Shown here piece by piece: positions 49,563 to 59,153 of a stretch of 64,000 nucleotides of DNA. Numbering within the stretch: position 1 is the first letter of the stretch; each line of letters begins with the position of its first letter. The notes beneath the pieces are model-generated. The model was not told where the DNA came from and did not search any database. It worked only from the letters and a program-made list of their open reading frames with translations. Source of the DNA: DATKUC01 sp964553615 (GTDB lineage Bacteria; Spirochaetota; Spirochaetia; DSM-27196; DATKUC01); the NCBI GenBank assembly GCA_964553615.1, contig CAZKMA010000009.1, positions 28,565 to 92,564 on the forward strand. Direction: 5' to 3'. Both the position numbers and the translations under genes were made by a program.

Positions 49563-50746
49563 ACGGCGGGGCGGCGATCGGGCTTGCAGCATCGATCTTC
49601 CTCCTCCTGTTCATTCCCATAGCGCCCGTTCAATGGGTGGCAATCTTCTTCATTACCGTTACATTGCTGTCCAAACTCTATTCGGTCAACATACGCCGTT
49701 CGCTCTCGGTCTCCCGGGTCGAGGGGACGGTCAAGGTGTTCAAGTTCCAGGAAGCGCTCATCGAGCTCTCGGTGGTGAACCGCAGTTTTCTTCCGATCTC
49801 CTATGTTTCCCTCATTGACGATGCCGGAAATCTTGCCCCGAGAGACCAGAATCGGGCGGCACTCTCGCTGCGGCCGCGGCAGAGAATTACCTTTCGCTAC
49901 GAGCTCAAAGGCTACAACCGCGGGGTCTATCCGCTCGGTCCCGTGCAGATAGCCACCTCCGATCCACTCGGATTCTTTCCCTGGCGTACAATCCTTCCCG
50001 TTACCGGAAGCATGGTGGTCTATCCTTCGGTCTACCCGCTGTCAATTCATTCCAAAGACGGAAATCCGTCCGGAAATCTGCGGGTGTGGAACCCTATCTA
50101 CGAGGATGTGACAAACTATCGCTCACTGCGGGAGTACGTCCCCGGCGATGATCCGAGACGCATTAACTGGAAGGTCTCGGCACGAATCGGATCCCTCCAG
50201 ACCATGCAGTACCTCCCGGCCATCAGTTTTCCGGTACTCATCTTGCTCGATCTGAACTTGAGCCACTGGTCGGTGCGCAACCGGTACCAGCATACCGAAC
50301 GGGCAATAGAAGCTGCAGCCTCGCTCGTGCAGAGTGCCACAAACCTGGGTCAGCCCGTAGGCCTTCATGTAACCGGGAATTTACCCGGTCGCCCGGAGGA
50401 CGAGCCCGGGACACGCTCTACCACGCTTTCCGTGAGCGCGGGAGTTCCGCATTCTGTGGCGGCGCTCGAGCTTCTTGCCCGAATTGCCCCGACAGTGCTT
50501 CCGCAGGAGGAAGGGCCGATAGCTCAGTTCCTGGGGGGCGGTAGCAGGCTCCCCACAGGCGCGCGGCTTTTCTATGTGGGTCCGGCGCTGGATTCTGCTT
50601 CGCGTGAATTGCTGGTGCGCTCGGTTCCGCCGGCACGAACGGGGCTCTTCTACGTTGACGAGGGAATCCGGGCATCCGACTCGATGTTCGATGGAGTTCT
50701 CACGGTGCGCTGGGTGACTCCCGCCGGGGAAAAAATCGTTGATTGA
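49559..50746 (+). CDS. DUF58 (vWA-like) membrane protein
   Basis: A 395-residue protein with two N-terminal membrane segments (about 7-40) and the DUF58 signature REYVPGDDPRRINWKVSAR (about residues 188-206). The following region (PVLILLDLNLS) has the start of a vWA fold. DUF58 proteins occur with MoxR and transglutaminase-type proteins and are thought to be MoxR partners. It overlaps moxR by four bases, and the next gene overlaps its end by eight. Confidence 0.88.
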   Translation: MNGGAAIGLAASIFLLLFIPIAPVQWVAIFFITVTLLSKLYSVNIRRSLSVSRVEGTVKVFKFQEALIELSVVNRSFLPISYVSLIDDAGNLAPRDQNRAALSLRPRQRITFRYELKGYNRGVYPLGPVQIATSDPLGFFPWRTILPVTGSMVVYPSVYPLSIHSKDGNPSGNLRVWNPIYEDVTNYRSLREYVPGDDPRRINWKVSARIGSLQTMQYLPAISFPVLILLDLNLSHWSVRNRYQHTERAIEAAASLVQSATNLGQPVGLHVTGNLPGRPEDEPGTRSTTLSVSAGVPHSVAALELLARIAPTVLPQEEGPIAQFLGGGSRLPTGARLFYVGPALDSASRELLVRSVPPARTGLFYVDEGIRASDSMFDGVLTVRWVTPAGEKIVD

Positions 50747-52277
50747 TACACACGCATCACAATTCAGGCGAACAGTCATTCATCCTGCAATGAGCGTTGC
50801 CCTTCCTTTTCTCTTTCTTCTCTCGCTTGGAGTCATTGTCAACGAAGCGGTAAACGCCATTCTCGGGGTGAGCTCCGGGGTGCAGGTATTCCCCCCCATC
50901 ACCTTTCTCCTGCTCCTGTCCATGCAGATCGAGGAGTCGGTCGGCTCGTATCTGGTGCAACGCGAGCGTGCCGGCGCATTTGCCCGGATACGTGAGTTTG
51001 TGCTCATTCTGACCGCAGTTTATCTCCTCCTCGCACTCTTTCGCGGTGGTCCTCTCCTCCGGCGCCTGGTGCCGGATCCACGCACCATTGCACGGGTGTC
51101 ACTCTTTGCGGCCGGGTGGCTGCTGAGTGCCGGGATCCATTCGCGACTGCGCGTGCTGGAGACTTTCCACCGCATCCGTGGGGACCACCGCGGGGAGGCG
51201 CTGCACCATGCAATAAGGCAGTCCACCCACGTGGTAGGTGAGGCAAGGGAGGGGCTTCTTTCAATCCGGAGATCGGCAAACCTCTACCTCGGGCTCATTG
51301 CAGTCATTCTTATTGCTCTGTGGCTCGTCGGACTGCCTCCCGGAGGCGGCGCATATCTGTGGTACTGTGTCTTCTGCCTCGGATACGTTGCAACCCGGGC
51401 ATCCATCAACATCTTCCTTGATGAGATGGACTTCGCCGCGGACGGTCTTACGCTCTCCCTTGACCGGATCCGCCACCGGATCGGCATGGCGGCAGCACTC
51501 GGCGGCATCGCGGCCCTGGTAGCCCTGCTCATTGCCGCCGACCGCTCAATTCTCCCGTTTTCCCTGCTGCTCAGGTTCTTTGCGTGGATCGCATCGCTGT
51601 TTCAGCATGTCACCGCGCGGCCAATCGCCGTTGCTCCGCCGCACGCCGATCAACACTCAATGCTGCTCCTCTCCCGCTACCTCAGACAGAAACCGCAGGG
51701 GCCCCCTCCGGCGTGGCTGAAGACCGTCTGGGAGGCACTTCGGGTGCTCGGAATTGTCGCTGCCGTCGGGCTCGTTCTCCTGTTTCTTTTCGGACCACTT
51801 GTCTCCCGCGATTTTGCCGCCTTCCTGAAGCGGTTGCACCCTTTGAAGGTCCTGCGCTCACGGATTGCCCGGTTTTTTCGATCGCTCCGAAGACAGATTG
51901 AGGCGGTTGGAAACCTGATCCTTCGGGTCTTCTCGGGCCGCGCTGCCGCGGGCCTAGCGGCGTTGTCGGATTCGAAGCGCACCGGGATACGCACCGTTTT
52001 TCGTCCGGACCGGAAAAAGCGGAGAGAGACCGATCTCGTGCGCCGTGAGCTGATCCGGGTCATTGAATGGGGAGAGACGCACGGAAACGCCTATTTCAAC
52101 AATCTGACCGCAGCCGAATACGCTGCGCGCCTGGAGGAGCGATATCCGGAACTGGAAGAGGGGTTCGAACAGATTGTGGGAATTTGCAACGAGGCCATCT
52201 ACTCGCAGCAGACCATTGGTACAGAGCGTTTGCACGTCCTTCGTCGGACCGTTGACCGTGTTCTTGCGTCTTACTGA
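50739..52277 (+). CDS. Multi-helix membrane protein with DUF4129-like C-terminus
   Basis: A 512-residue protein. About eight membrane segments lie in residues 15-290 and one at about 335-355, followed by a basic region (about 360-430) and a cytosolic helical domain (about 440-512: LTAAEYAARLEERYPELEEGFEQIVGICNEAIYS), which resembles DUF4129 found at the C-terminus of TgpA transglutaminases. No transglutaminase core (Cys-His-Asp) was seen, so the catalytic module usual in the third gene of MoxR-DUF58 operons is missing. It ends convergent with the nuclease gene, overlapping by seven bases. Confidence 0.6.
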   Translation: MIDTHASQFRRTVIHPAMSVALPFLFLLSLGVIVNEAVNAILGVSSGVQVFPPITFLLLLSMQIEESVGSYLVQRERAGAFARIREFVLILTAVYLLLALFRGGPLLRRLVPDPRTIARVSLFAAGWLLSAGIHSRLRVLETFHRIRGDHRGEALHHAIRQSTHVVGEAREGLLSIRRSANLYLGLIAVILIALWLVGLPPGGGAYLWYCVFCLGYVATRASINIFLDEMDFAADGLTLSLDRIRHRIGMAAALGGIAALVALLIAADRSILPFSLLLRFFAWIASLFQHVTARPIAVAPPHADQHSMLLLSRYLRQKPQGPPPAWLKTVWEALRVLGIVAAVGLVLLFLFGPLVSRDFAAFLKRLHPLKVLRSRIARFFRSLRRQIEAVGNLILRVFSGRAAAGLAALSDSKRTGIRTVFRPDRKKRRETDLVRRELIRVIEWGETHGNAYFNNLTAAEYAARLEERYPELEEGFEQIVGICNEAIYSQQTIGTERLHVLRRTVDRVLASY

Positions 52278-52816
52278 AGCTGGTTCAGTCGGTCCCGGAT
52301 ACGCGCGGCTTCCTCGTAGTCTTCCTCTTCGACCGCCTTCGCGAGGGCATCTTCAAGCTTGGTGCGTTCACTCTCTTCTGCGGGTTCGGTAATGACCTGG
52401 GTCTCGTCTTCGGTAATGAGGTTTATCTCAATGCCTGCCTCTTCGACCACCGTGTCGGAAATGAGAACCGGACAGTGGAGGCGCGCAGCAAGGCCGAGAG
52501 CGTCTGAGGGCCGGGAATCCACCGAAAGTTCGTTTCCATCATGCACCATCTTGATCTGCGCATAGAAGGTCCCGTCTTTCAAATCGGTTATTTCAACGCG
52601 CTCAATCTTCGTTGCAAGCTGTTCGAGGACGCTCAGGAACAGGTCGTGGGTAAGCGGCCTCGGCATGGGAACCTTTCCGAGACCGATGAGGATAGATTGT
52701 GCTTCGAGTTGACCAATGAAGATAGGAACTGCTCGTTCGGATTCCAACGGCTTCACCAGGACAGCGTTGCCCTTGTCCGTGCGTGCGACCGTCCAGATTT
52801 CAGCTTCCACCAACAT
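52271..52816 (-). CDS. Bifunctional nuclease (BFN) family protein with UVR motif
   Basis: A 181-residue protein. Residues 1-130 are a BFN/DUF151 domain (AVPIFIGQLEAQSILIGL, MPRPLTHDLFLSVLEQL, SVDSRPSDALGLAARL), and residues about 148-181 are a UvrB/UvrC-type helical hairpin (LEDALAKAVEEEDYEEAARIRDRL), known to mediate protein-protein contacts. Plant homologues have DNase and RNase activity; bacterial roles are unclear. It stands alone on the minus strand. Confidence 0.88.
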   Translation of the reverse strand: MLVEAEIWTVARTDKGNAVLVKPLESERAVPIFIGQLEAQSILIGLGKVPMPRPLTHDLFLSVLEQLATKIERVEITDLKDGTFYAQIKMVHDGNELSVDSRPSDALGLAARLHCPVLISDTVVEEAGIEINLITEDETQVITEPAEESERTKLEDALAKAVEEEDYEEAARIRDRLNQLQ

Positions 52817-52912
52817 AGCGTTCCTCTATTCACCAATAGTACGCCAACTCTCGGGCTTTTTCAAACCGGTTGCAGGAAAGGGCCGGCGGGGTCTGATTCT
52901 TCGGCGTATAAG

Positions 52913-53668
52913 TTACTGGTAAACCCTATGCTGGACAAATTCAACCCCGTTGCGAAACAGGGTCATGGCCGCTTCATTTGAAACCGATTCCCGGGTCCAC
53001 CTCGGATGGTTCTGCTGCACCAGGAACGCCTCCGGGTGGGGCATCAATCCGAGGATCTGTCCGCTTCTGTCGGTAATCCCGGCAATGGCGTTCTCCGAGC
53101 CGTTTGGGTTCGTATCCTCGTAGGTGAACGCTACGAGATTGTTCTGTTGGAGAGCCCGGCTCACCCCTGCATTTGCCGTAACGAAACGTCCTTCGCCATG
53201 GCGAATGGGAACCGAAAGCGTTTCCAGACCGCGAAGCCATGGCGAAGGATTCTGTGGATTCACGCGGATTCTCACCCATTTGTCAACGAAGGTACCGCCG
53301 TCGTTGTGAACCAGCGAAACCGACGGCGTCCAGTCCTGCGACAGGTCAGGGAGAATTCCACTCTTTACGAGAACCTGGAAACCGTTGCAGATGCCGATAA
53401 CCAGACCTCCACCGGAAATGAAACTCCGAATATGCTCACGAAGGTGTCGACGGATCAGAAAGGCGAAGACCTTCCCGGAGCCGAGATGGTCACCGAAGGA
53501 GAATCCTCCGGGAATCCCGAGAATTCCGTAGTTCCCAAGTTGCACCGGGTTTGCGTTCATATCGTTGAGATGAATCTCCCGAACCCACGCACCGGTGCGC
53601 CGAAACGCCTCGGCGAGCTCCTCGTCGGCATTGATACCGTAGCCGGTCAGAATGCATACGTTGACCAT
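52913..53668 (-). CDS. purQ: Phosphoribosylformylglycinamidine synthase, glutaminase subunit
   Basis: A 251-residue class I glutamine amidotransferase. The nucleophile Cys is in GICNGFQ (about residues 85-91), and the His-Glu pair is in MPHPEAF (about 219-225). It supplies ammonia to PurL in the fourth step of purine synthesis. The ATG at 53668 lies five bases after the purL stop. It is longer at its core than Bacillus PurQ (about 227) and resembles the glutaminase domain of large PurL enzymes, as expected for a PurSL partner. Confidence 0.93.
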   Translation of the reverse strand: MVNVCILTGYGINADEELAEAFRRTGAWVREIHLNDMNANPVQLGNYGILGIPGGFSFGDHLGSGKVFAFLIRRHLREHIRSFISGGGLVIGICNGFQVLVKSGILPDLSQDWTPSVSLVHNDGGTFVDKWVRIRVNPQNPSPWLRGLETLSVPIRHGEGRFVTANAGVSRALQQNNLVAFTYEDTNPNGSENAIAGITDRSGQILGLMPHPEAFLVQQNHPRWTRESVSNEAAMTLFRNGVEFVQHRVYQ

Positions 53669-53673
53669 CGACG

Positions 53674-56600
53674 TTACATCTCCATTTTCCACGCCGCCAC
53701 GAGCTCATCGATGGGGAGTGATGCGACCAGTTCGCCCTCGGGACCGCTGGTGAACTTCACCGTCGGACGCGCGGTAACCACCCCGACTCGTGCGACCGGC
53801 AACCCTTCGAATGCTGCTTCGAACGGAGCTACGGCGTCCGCATCGACCTCAACAACAAAACGCGACGCGCTCTCAGAGAAGAGGAGAGCGGCCGCATCCA
53901 GGGAAAGAGGATCAGCAGGGACCCGCGAAAGATCAACCTCTGCACCGAGCCGTCCGCCTATGGCACACTCGGCAACGGCAACGCCGAGGCCGCCATCCGA
54001 CAGATCGTGAGCCGAAAGGATGAACCGCCGGTCTATGGCCCCGGAGAGCGCCTGATAGAGGGCCCGGGAACGCTCAAGATCTACACCGGGAACCACTGCG
54101 AACGCACCATCTTCGGCACTTCCGCCCGTTCTGCGGATAACCCGCTGGAGCATGCTTCCGCCGAGTTCGGCATATGTCCGTCCGGCAACGTAGAGCACAC
54201 TTCCCGCTTTCTTGAAGTCCGCGCTGAGCGCCTTCCTCACATCGGGAACAACGCCGAACAGGCTGATGAGGAGCGTCGGACGGACAGAGACCTTCCGACC
54301 GCCCATCCGCGCATCGTTCTTCATGGAGTCCTTTCCGGAAACCAGAGGCAATCCATATGCAATGCATGCGTCACGAAGTCCGCGGCATGCCCGAACCAGC
54401 TGCGCGAGTTTGTGCTCGCCGTCCGGAGTCTCATCGGACTGAACCGGATCAGGCCAGCAGAAGTTGTCGAGCACTGCGGCGTACTCCGGATCCCCGCCCA
54501 GGACAATGTGGGACCGGTACGCCTCGTCGACCGCGCAAAGAGCCATGTTGTAGGTATCGTAATCGCTGTAGCGTGGACAGATTCCGTGCGTTACCGTAAG
54601 ACCACGGTTGGAGTCATACAGCGGCCGCAGAACCGCGCCGTCGGTTACGCCGTCGTCTTCCTCTCCCATGAAGGGTTTTACGACCGACTGGCCCTTTACC
54701 TCATGGTCGAACTGCCGAATAAGCGGTTCCTTGGATGCGACGTTCGGATCGCCGAGTACCGCGAGCAGCAGAGCCGGTAGCGATGCATTCTGCGCGTCGG
54801 ACAGTCCTGCTCCGCTCGGGAGACCTGTCGGGGCCACCCCGGAGGGAACCGAGCGACCACGCCAGACGGCGTTCAGCCTCATGACAGGCAATCCATGATG
54901 GAGAAAATCCAGGCTCACATGACAGACTCGCTGACCGTGATAATCGATATCTATGTAGCCGCTGTCGGTGAACTGGCCAACCACCGTTGCTTCAACGTCC
55001 CGTCTGCGCGCAAGCTCGAGAAACTCTTCAATCAGTTCCGGAGAAACTGCCAGACTCATCCTCTCCTGGCTTTCGGATACGAAAATCTCCCACGCTGCGA
55101 GCCCTTCATACTTGAGCGGACACGCATCGAGATTCACGTGCACACCACCGCTGGATTCCGCCATTTCGCCGAGGGAGGATGAGAGCCCGCCGGCACCGTT
55201 GTCCGTAATGCCGCGGAATAATCGCAGGTCACGGGCCTCCAGGAGAAAATCAGTCATCTTTCGCTGCGTAATCGGATCCCCGATCTGGACCGCGGACGTC
55301 GGGGACGTCTCATCGAGTGCCTGTGAGCTGAATGTAGCCCCGTGAATGCCGTCCTTGCCGATCCTGCCGCCCACCATTACCGCGAAATCGCCGGGATTCA
55401 CGTGCTTGACCCAACCTTCCTCGTCGCCAATCCAGGCGGGGAGGAGGCCGCCCGTCCCGCAGAACACCAGGGGCTTGCCGGTGTAGGTCTCATCGAAGAG
55501 AAACCCGCCCGCGACAACCGGAATTCCGGACTGGTTGCCACCGTCTACAATTCCCCGATGGACACCCTCCATGATTCTGGTTGGATGCAGGAGTTTCTGC
55601 GGAAGCGACGCGGGATCGGTATCCGGGTACCCGAAACAGAGCACATCCGTGTTGAAGATAGGCTTCGCGCACATTCCGGTTCCCAGAATGTCTCGGTTTA
55701 CGCCCACGATTCCCGTTATGGCCCCTCCGTACGGATCGAGCGCAGAGGGCGAGTTGTGCGTCTCCGCTTTGAAACAGACAAGATGGTCATCGTCAAAGGC
55801 TATGACGCCCGAGTTGTCGTGGAAAACAGACTTGAGAAATGGCCGCTTTTCCCAGAGTGATTCGGTAGTATCGCGAATGTACGTGGAGAACAGTGATGAG
55901 ATGTGTTCGGCGTGACTTTCCCCCGAACCGTCTTCCCCGAGCTCACGGTAGGCTATCTCCGCATTGAAAATCTTGTGTTTGCAGTGCTCGGACCATGTCT
56001 GCGCAATCATCTCGAGCTCGACATCGGTTATGCTGCCGTCGAGCCCGAAGCCACCTCGGTCCTCGACAACCCGGGGATCAGCGAAGTAGGCACGTATCGC
56101 ATCCATCTCTTCGGCGTTCAGCGCAAGCAACCGCCGGCGGGAGAGCTCCATGAGCGGTTCGGGTCCCAGGCCGGAAAGATCGTACTGTTCAACGAGATCC
56201 GGACTCTCGGCAACGCTGGATGGATACCAGTCGGCGAACCGCAGGCCATCGTGCCACTGATGTCGTTCAATTATGCGCGCCTGCTGAATGAGTGGATTGT
56301 AAAGCGCTCGTGCAAGTGCCCGGCGGACTGCCTCGTCGGACTCCGGGAGTCGAAAGATGTACTGCACCGCCGAACGGACCTCAGGAGCCCCATCCGCACC
56401 GCCGGCGTCCTTGAGCGCATCCCGTGCCGTCAGCGCGACCGGGTCGGTTACCCCGGGGCGGTAGACCACTTCAACGGCGAAATCCCATGCTGTGCCGCCG
56501 ATGCCGGGCGCGGAGCCCTCAGAGTCGAGCTTGCCAATCAGCGGGGAGTCTACGCTCATTTCCTGCGCGACAGGATCCAGAAAGACATCCGCAAGAAGTC

Positions 56601-56745
56601 TGGCCGGCAGGCCGGTACCCTGCAGAAGATAGACATCGACCACCGTAAGCCCCTCGAGTTCCGGAGCGCGATGCGCCAGACGCTTCAGGAGCCGGACTGC
56701 GCGACCATCGTTGAGATGGGGCCTGTATGCAACCTCAATGCGCAT
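53674..56745 (-). CDS. purL: Phosphoribosylformylglycinamidine synthase, fused PurS-PurL
   Basis: A 1023-residue protein. Residues 1-150 form an N-terminal PurS-like region (MRIEVAYRPHLNDG, then a repeat-like DFAVEVVYRPGVTDPVALTARDAL). The two AIRS-like halves follow, with EMIAQTWSEHCKHKIFNA (about 250-267), ETHNSPSALDPYGGAITG (about 325-342), ITDNGAGGLSSSLGEMAE (about 545-562) and SAHDLSDGGLGVAVAEC near the C-terminus. It makes FGAM from FGAR with ammonia from PurQ. The ATG at 56745 fits the domain start; ATGs at 56772 and 56775 are also in frame. It lies five bases upstream of purQ. Confidence 0.93.
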   Translation of the reverse strand: MRIEVAYRPHLNDGRAVRLLKRLAHRAPELEGLTVVDVYLLQGTGLPARLLADVFLDPVAQEMSVDSPLIGKLDSEGSAPGIGGTAWDFAVEVVYRPGVTDPVALTARDALKDAGGADGAPEVRSAVQYIFRLPESDEAVRRALARALYNPLIQQARIIERHQWHDGLRFADWYPSSVAESPDLVEQYDLSGLGPEPLMELSRRRLLALNAEEMDAIRAYFADPRVVEDRGGFGLDGSITDVELEMIAQTWSEHCKHKIFNAEIAYRELGEDGSGESHAEHISSLFSTYIRDTTESLWEKRPFLKSVFHDNSGVIAFDDDHLVCFKAETHNSPSALDPYGGAITGIVGVNRDILGTGMCAKPIFNTDVLCFGYPDTDPASLPQKLLHPTRIMEGVHRGIVDGGNQSGIPVVAGGFLFDETYTGKPLVFCGTGGLLPAWIGDEEGWVKHVNPGDFAVMVGGRIGKDGIHGATFSSQALDETSPTSAVQIGDPITQRKMTDFLLEARDLRLFRGITDNGAGGLSSSLGEMAESSGGVHVNLDACPLKYEGLAAWEIFVSESQERMSLAVSPELIEEFLELARRRDVEATVVGQFTDSGYIDIDYHGQRVCHVSLDFLHHGLPVMRLNAVWRGRSVPSGVAPTGLPSGAGLSDAQNASLPALLLAVLGDPNVASKEPLIRQFDHEVKGQSVVKPFMGEEDDGVTDGAVLRPLYDSNRGLTVTHGICPRYSDYDTYNMALCAVDEAYRSHIVLGGDPEYAAVLDNFCWPDPVQSDETPDGEHKLAQLVRACRGLRDACIAYGLPLVSGKDSMKNDARMGGRKVSVRPTLLISLFGVVPDVRKALSADFKKAGSVLYVAGRTYAELGGSMLQRVIRRTGGSAEDGAFAVVPGVDLERSRALYQALSGAIDRRFILSAHDLSDGGLGVAVAECAIGGRLGAEVDLSRVPADPLSLDAAALLFSESASRFVVEVDADAVAPFEAAFEGLPVARVGVVTARPTVKFTSGPEGELVASLPIDELVAAWKMEM

Positions 56746-56871
56746 AAGTAGCCGAAGAATAGCAGATGTCATCAAAAAGTCCTACCCGGAGGTTGACTAA
56801 CGGCAAACGGGTGATTAAAAGTATTTGTATAGAAGGGTTAACCCCCTGGGACAGGATGAGGATTATACAAC

Positions 56872-57432
56872 GTGGATCAGCGGAAGTATTTTGAAGACGG
56901 CAGCGTGATCTGGAATCTCCAGAGCAGCGCGAAGCACGACGCGATCCGAGAGGTTATCTACAACACTCCCGTTTTTCGCTCCGTTCAGGGTCTCGACATT
57001 CAGGGTTTCGAAGACAAAGTATTTGCGCGGGAAGAACTCCAGTCTACCGGTTTCGGGCACGGTGTTGCCGTAGCCCACGGAAGGACCGATGAGGTAGATG
57101 GACCGCACATAGCACTTGGTGTTTCGCGTGAAGGGATCGAGTTTAACTCGGTGGACGGCAAACCGGTTCATCTGCTGTTCGTTGTTGCCACGCATCCGGC
57201 AATGCCGATGGATTATCTGCAAATTCTCTCGACACTCGTCTCGCTCGTACGCAACGAAGTATTTCGAAACGAACTGCTCGGCTGTGCGTGTCGGGAGGAC
57301 GTTGAACTGAAGCTCTGTGATGCATTTCAGGGAATGATGACCAGGGCTCGCGATGAGCAGCGAAATGCAGGCGCGGCCTCAGAACCACAATCCGCAGGAT
57401 CGGGACGGCGTAGGGGATTTGCGCTCGCCTGA
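56872..57432 (+). CDS. PTS EIIA-type (PtsN-like) protein
   Basis: A 186-residue protein of the fructose/nitrogen EIIA fold. The phosphorylation site region is TGFGHGVAVAHGRTDEVDGPHIALGVS (about residues 57-83), where HGVAVAHG corresponds to the NGIAIPHG of PtsN. VHLLFVVATHP and YLQILSTLVSLVRNEVFR follow, as in the family. Without a membrane EIIBC it is probably regulatory. It starts at a GTG with a weak GAGG about a dozen bases upstream. The C-terminal 30 residues overlap the start of the TerB-like gene in another frame. A GGGTTAACCC palindrome (56835-56844) lies in its promoter region. Confidence 0.75.
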   Translation: MDQRKYFEDGSVIWNLQSSAKHDAIREVIYNTPVFRSVQGLDIQGFEDKVFAREELQSTGFGHGVAVAHGRTDEVDGPHIALGVSREGIEFNSVDGKPVHLLFVVATHPAMPMDYLQILSTLVSLVRNEVFRNELLGCACREDVELKLCDAFQGMMTRARDEQRNAGAASEPQSAGSGRRRGFALA

Positions 57433-57793
57433 CCCCTCCAACTGGAAGGACATGATCGAGATCAAGGATCTCTCCCATGATGAACGCGTATTCTTTGCCG
57501 GATGTCTGCGCGGCATGATTCATGCCGACGGCTATGTGAAAGATGAATATGTCGCCGGGTTGAATCAGCTCCGGGACGTGTTCGAGTTCACAGATCTTGA
57601 TGATTGCCTCGATGAGTTCGAACGGACCGTCAAATCCACCGTGGATCTCCTGAACCTGGCTCGTACCATTCACCGAAGGGAGGCGAGAGATCTGATTCTG
57701 AATCGTCTTGATGAAATATCACGGCTGGACGGGTACAAGAGCACCAACGAGGCCGAGTTCTACGACAGCCTCGTGGATGTCTGGAAGGATTAG
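57353..57793 (+). CDS. TerB-like helical protein
   Basis: A 146-residue acidic helical protein. From about residue 40 it follows the TerB pattern: FFAGCLRGMIHADGYVKDEYVAGLNQLRDVF has the typical DGxxxxxEx metal-binding-like turn, followed by four more helices. TerB-fold proteins occur in tellurite and stress operons and as regulators. The first 33 codons overlap the ptsN-like gene and look low-complexity, so translation may start at the ATG at 57452 (113 residues) instead. Confidence 0.6.
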   Translation: MSSEMQARPQNHNPQDRDGVGDLRSPDPSNWKDMIEIKDLSHDERVFFAGCLRGMIHADGYVKDEYVAGLNQLRDVFEFTDLDDCLDEFERTVKSTVDLLNLARTIHRREARDLILNRLDEISRLDGYKSTNEAEFYDSLVDVWKD

Positions 57794-57802
57794 CTCGTCC
57801 TC

Positions 57803-59056
57803 CTAGAGCCCGGAAAAGTCAATCGTTGCAAAATGATCCTGCAGGGTCTCCGCCCTCCGGATCAGACTCACGCTTCCGTCCTGTTTCAGCAGCAATTCAG
57901 CCGACCTCAGTTTTCCATTGTAGTTGAATCCCATGGCGTGACCATGTGCTCCGGTATCGTGGATGACCGCGATGTCACCTATCCGGATAGGCGGCAGAGA
58001 ACGGTCAATGGCGAACTTGTCATTGTTTTCACACAGACTCCCGGTAACGTCGTACGTCTCGGACGCCACGGCCTGCTCCTTGCCAAGAACGGTAATGTGG
58101 TGGTACGCGCCGTACATACCCGGCCTCATGAGATTCGCCATACTGCTGTCCAATCCCACGTAACGCTTGTAGGTATTCTTCTGGTGAATGACGCGGCTTA
58201 CCAGGTAGCCATAGGGACCCGTGACCACCCGGCCGTTCTCCATAACAATACGCAACGGGTCGAGACCGCTGCCGGCAATCCTGGCGTCGTACAGGGATCG
58301 GATGCCGTCTGAAACCCGTTGCAGGTCCACCGCGGTCTGGTCCGGCCGATAGGGAATACCAATACCACCGCCGAGATTCACGAACTCGATTCGTATGCCG
58401 GTTTCGGAAAGCACCTCCAGCGCCAGATCGAAGAGAATTTGCGCGGTTTCAACAAAATAGTCCGGATTGAGCTCGTTCGAGGCAACCATGGTGTGAAGTC
58501 CGAAGCGCGTACACCCCTTTTCCTTCGCCATACGGTAACCGCTGAGGATCTGTTCCCGGGTAAACCCGTACTTTGCCTCCTCCGGCTTCCCGATAATGGC
58601 GTTTCCCGCCTTGAGCGGCCCGGGATTGTATCGGAACGAAATCAATTCCGGCAGGCCAACGCCTCCCGCCAGATAGTCGATGTGTGAGATATCGTCGAGG
58701 TTTATGGTGCCCTCAAGTTCGCGTGCCTTGCGGTATTCGGTCATCGGCGTGTCGTTCGATGTGAACATGATGTCACCACCGCGAGCGCCCACACGTTCGG
58801 CAAGAACGAGCTCCGCCATGGAGCTGCAGTCAAAGCCCATGCCTTCATCGGCAAGGATCCGCATGATATGCGGATTCGGCAGCGCCTTGACGGCAAAGAA
58901 ATTTCTGAACCCCCCGGGTACCCAGGTAAATGCCGAACGCATTCTGCGGGCATTCTCCCGGATGGCGCGCTCGTCATAGATATGAAATGGCGTGGGATAC
59001 GTTTCCAGCATCTTTTCGATCTGTTTCAGGGTGAAAGGGAGGCTCTTCTCTGTCAT
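57803..59056 (-). CDS. lysA: Diaminopimelate decarboxylase
   Basis: A 417-residue fold-type III PLP enzyme. The PLP lysine is in NFFAVKALPNP (about residues 52-62). The phosphate-binding glycines are in FVNLGGGIGIPY (about 225-236), the VMENGRVVTGPYG stretch (about 275-287) replaces the EPGR of other family members, and SLCENNDKF (about 340-348) carries the active-site Cys. It decarboxylates meso-diaminopimelate to lysine. The ATG at 59056 lies seven bases after TATGTT of a promoter (TTGACG at 59087-59092, 17 bases), so the mRNA appears leaderless; in-frame ATGs at 59068 and 59092 are alternatives. Confidence 0.85.
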   Translation of the reverse strand: MTEKSLPFTLKQIEKMLETYPTPFHIYDERAIRENARRMRSAFTWVPGGFRNFFAVKALPNPHIMRILADEGMGFDCSSMAELVLAERVGARGGDIMFTSNDTPMTEYRKARELEGTINLDDISHIDYLAGGVGLPELISFRYNPGPLKAGNAIIGKPEEAKYGFTREQILSGYRMAKEKGCTRFGLHTMVASNELNPDYFVETAQILFDLALEVLSETGIRIEFVNLGGGIGIPYRPDQTAVDLQRVSDGIRSLYDARIAGSGLDPLRIVMENGRVVTGPYGYLVSRVIHQKNTYKRYVGLDSSMANLMRPGMYGAYHHITVLGKEQAVASETYDVTGSLCENNDKFAIDRSLPPIRIGDIAVIHDTGAHGHAMGFNYNGKLRSAELLLKQDGSVSLIRRAETLQDHFATIDFSGL

Positions 59057-59118
59057 GCGCACAAACATAGGCGCACGTCGGTTCTTCGTCAAGACGGAGA
59101 GAGAAACCGAAAAAATAC

Positions 59119-59147
59119 TTGACCATAAAGATCATGTACTGTATTAT
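59119..59147 (+). promoter_or_regulatory. Strong sigma70 promoter of the candidate small RNA
   Basis: TTGACC (59119-59124), a 17-base spacer and TATTAT (59142-59147) predict transcription from about 59154 on the plus strand, where no convincing gene follows. Confidence 0.6.
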
Positions 59148-59153
59148 GTGAGC

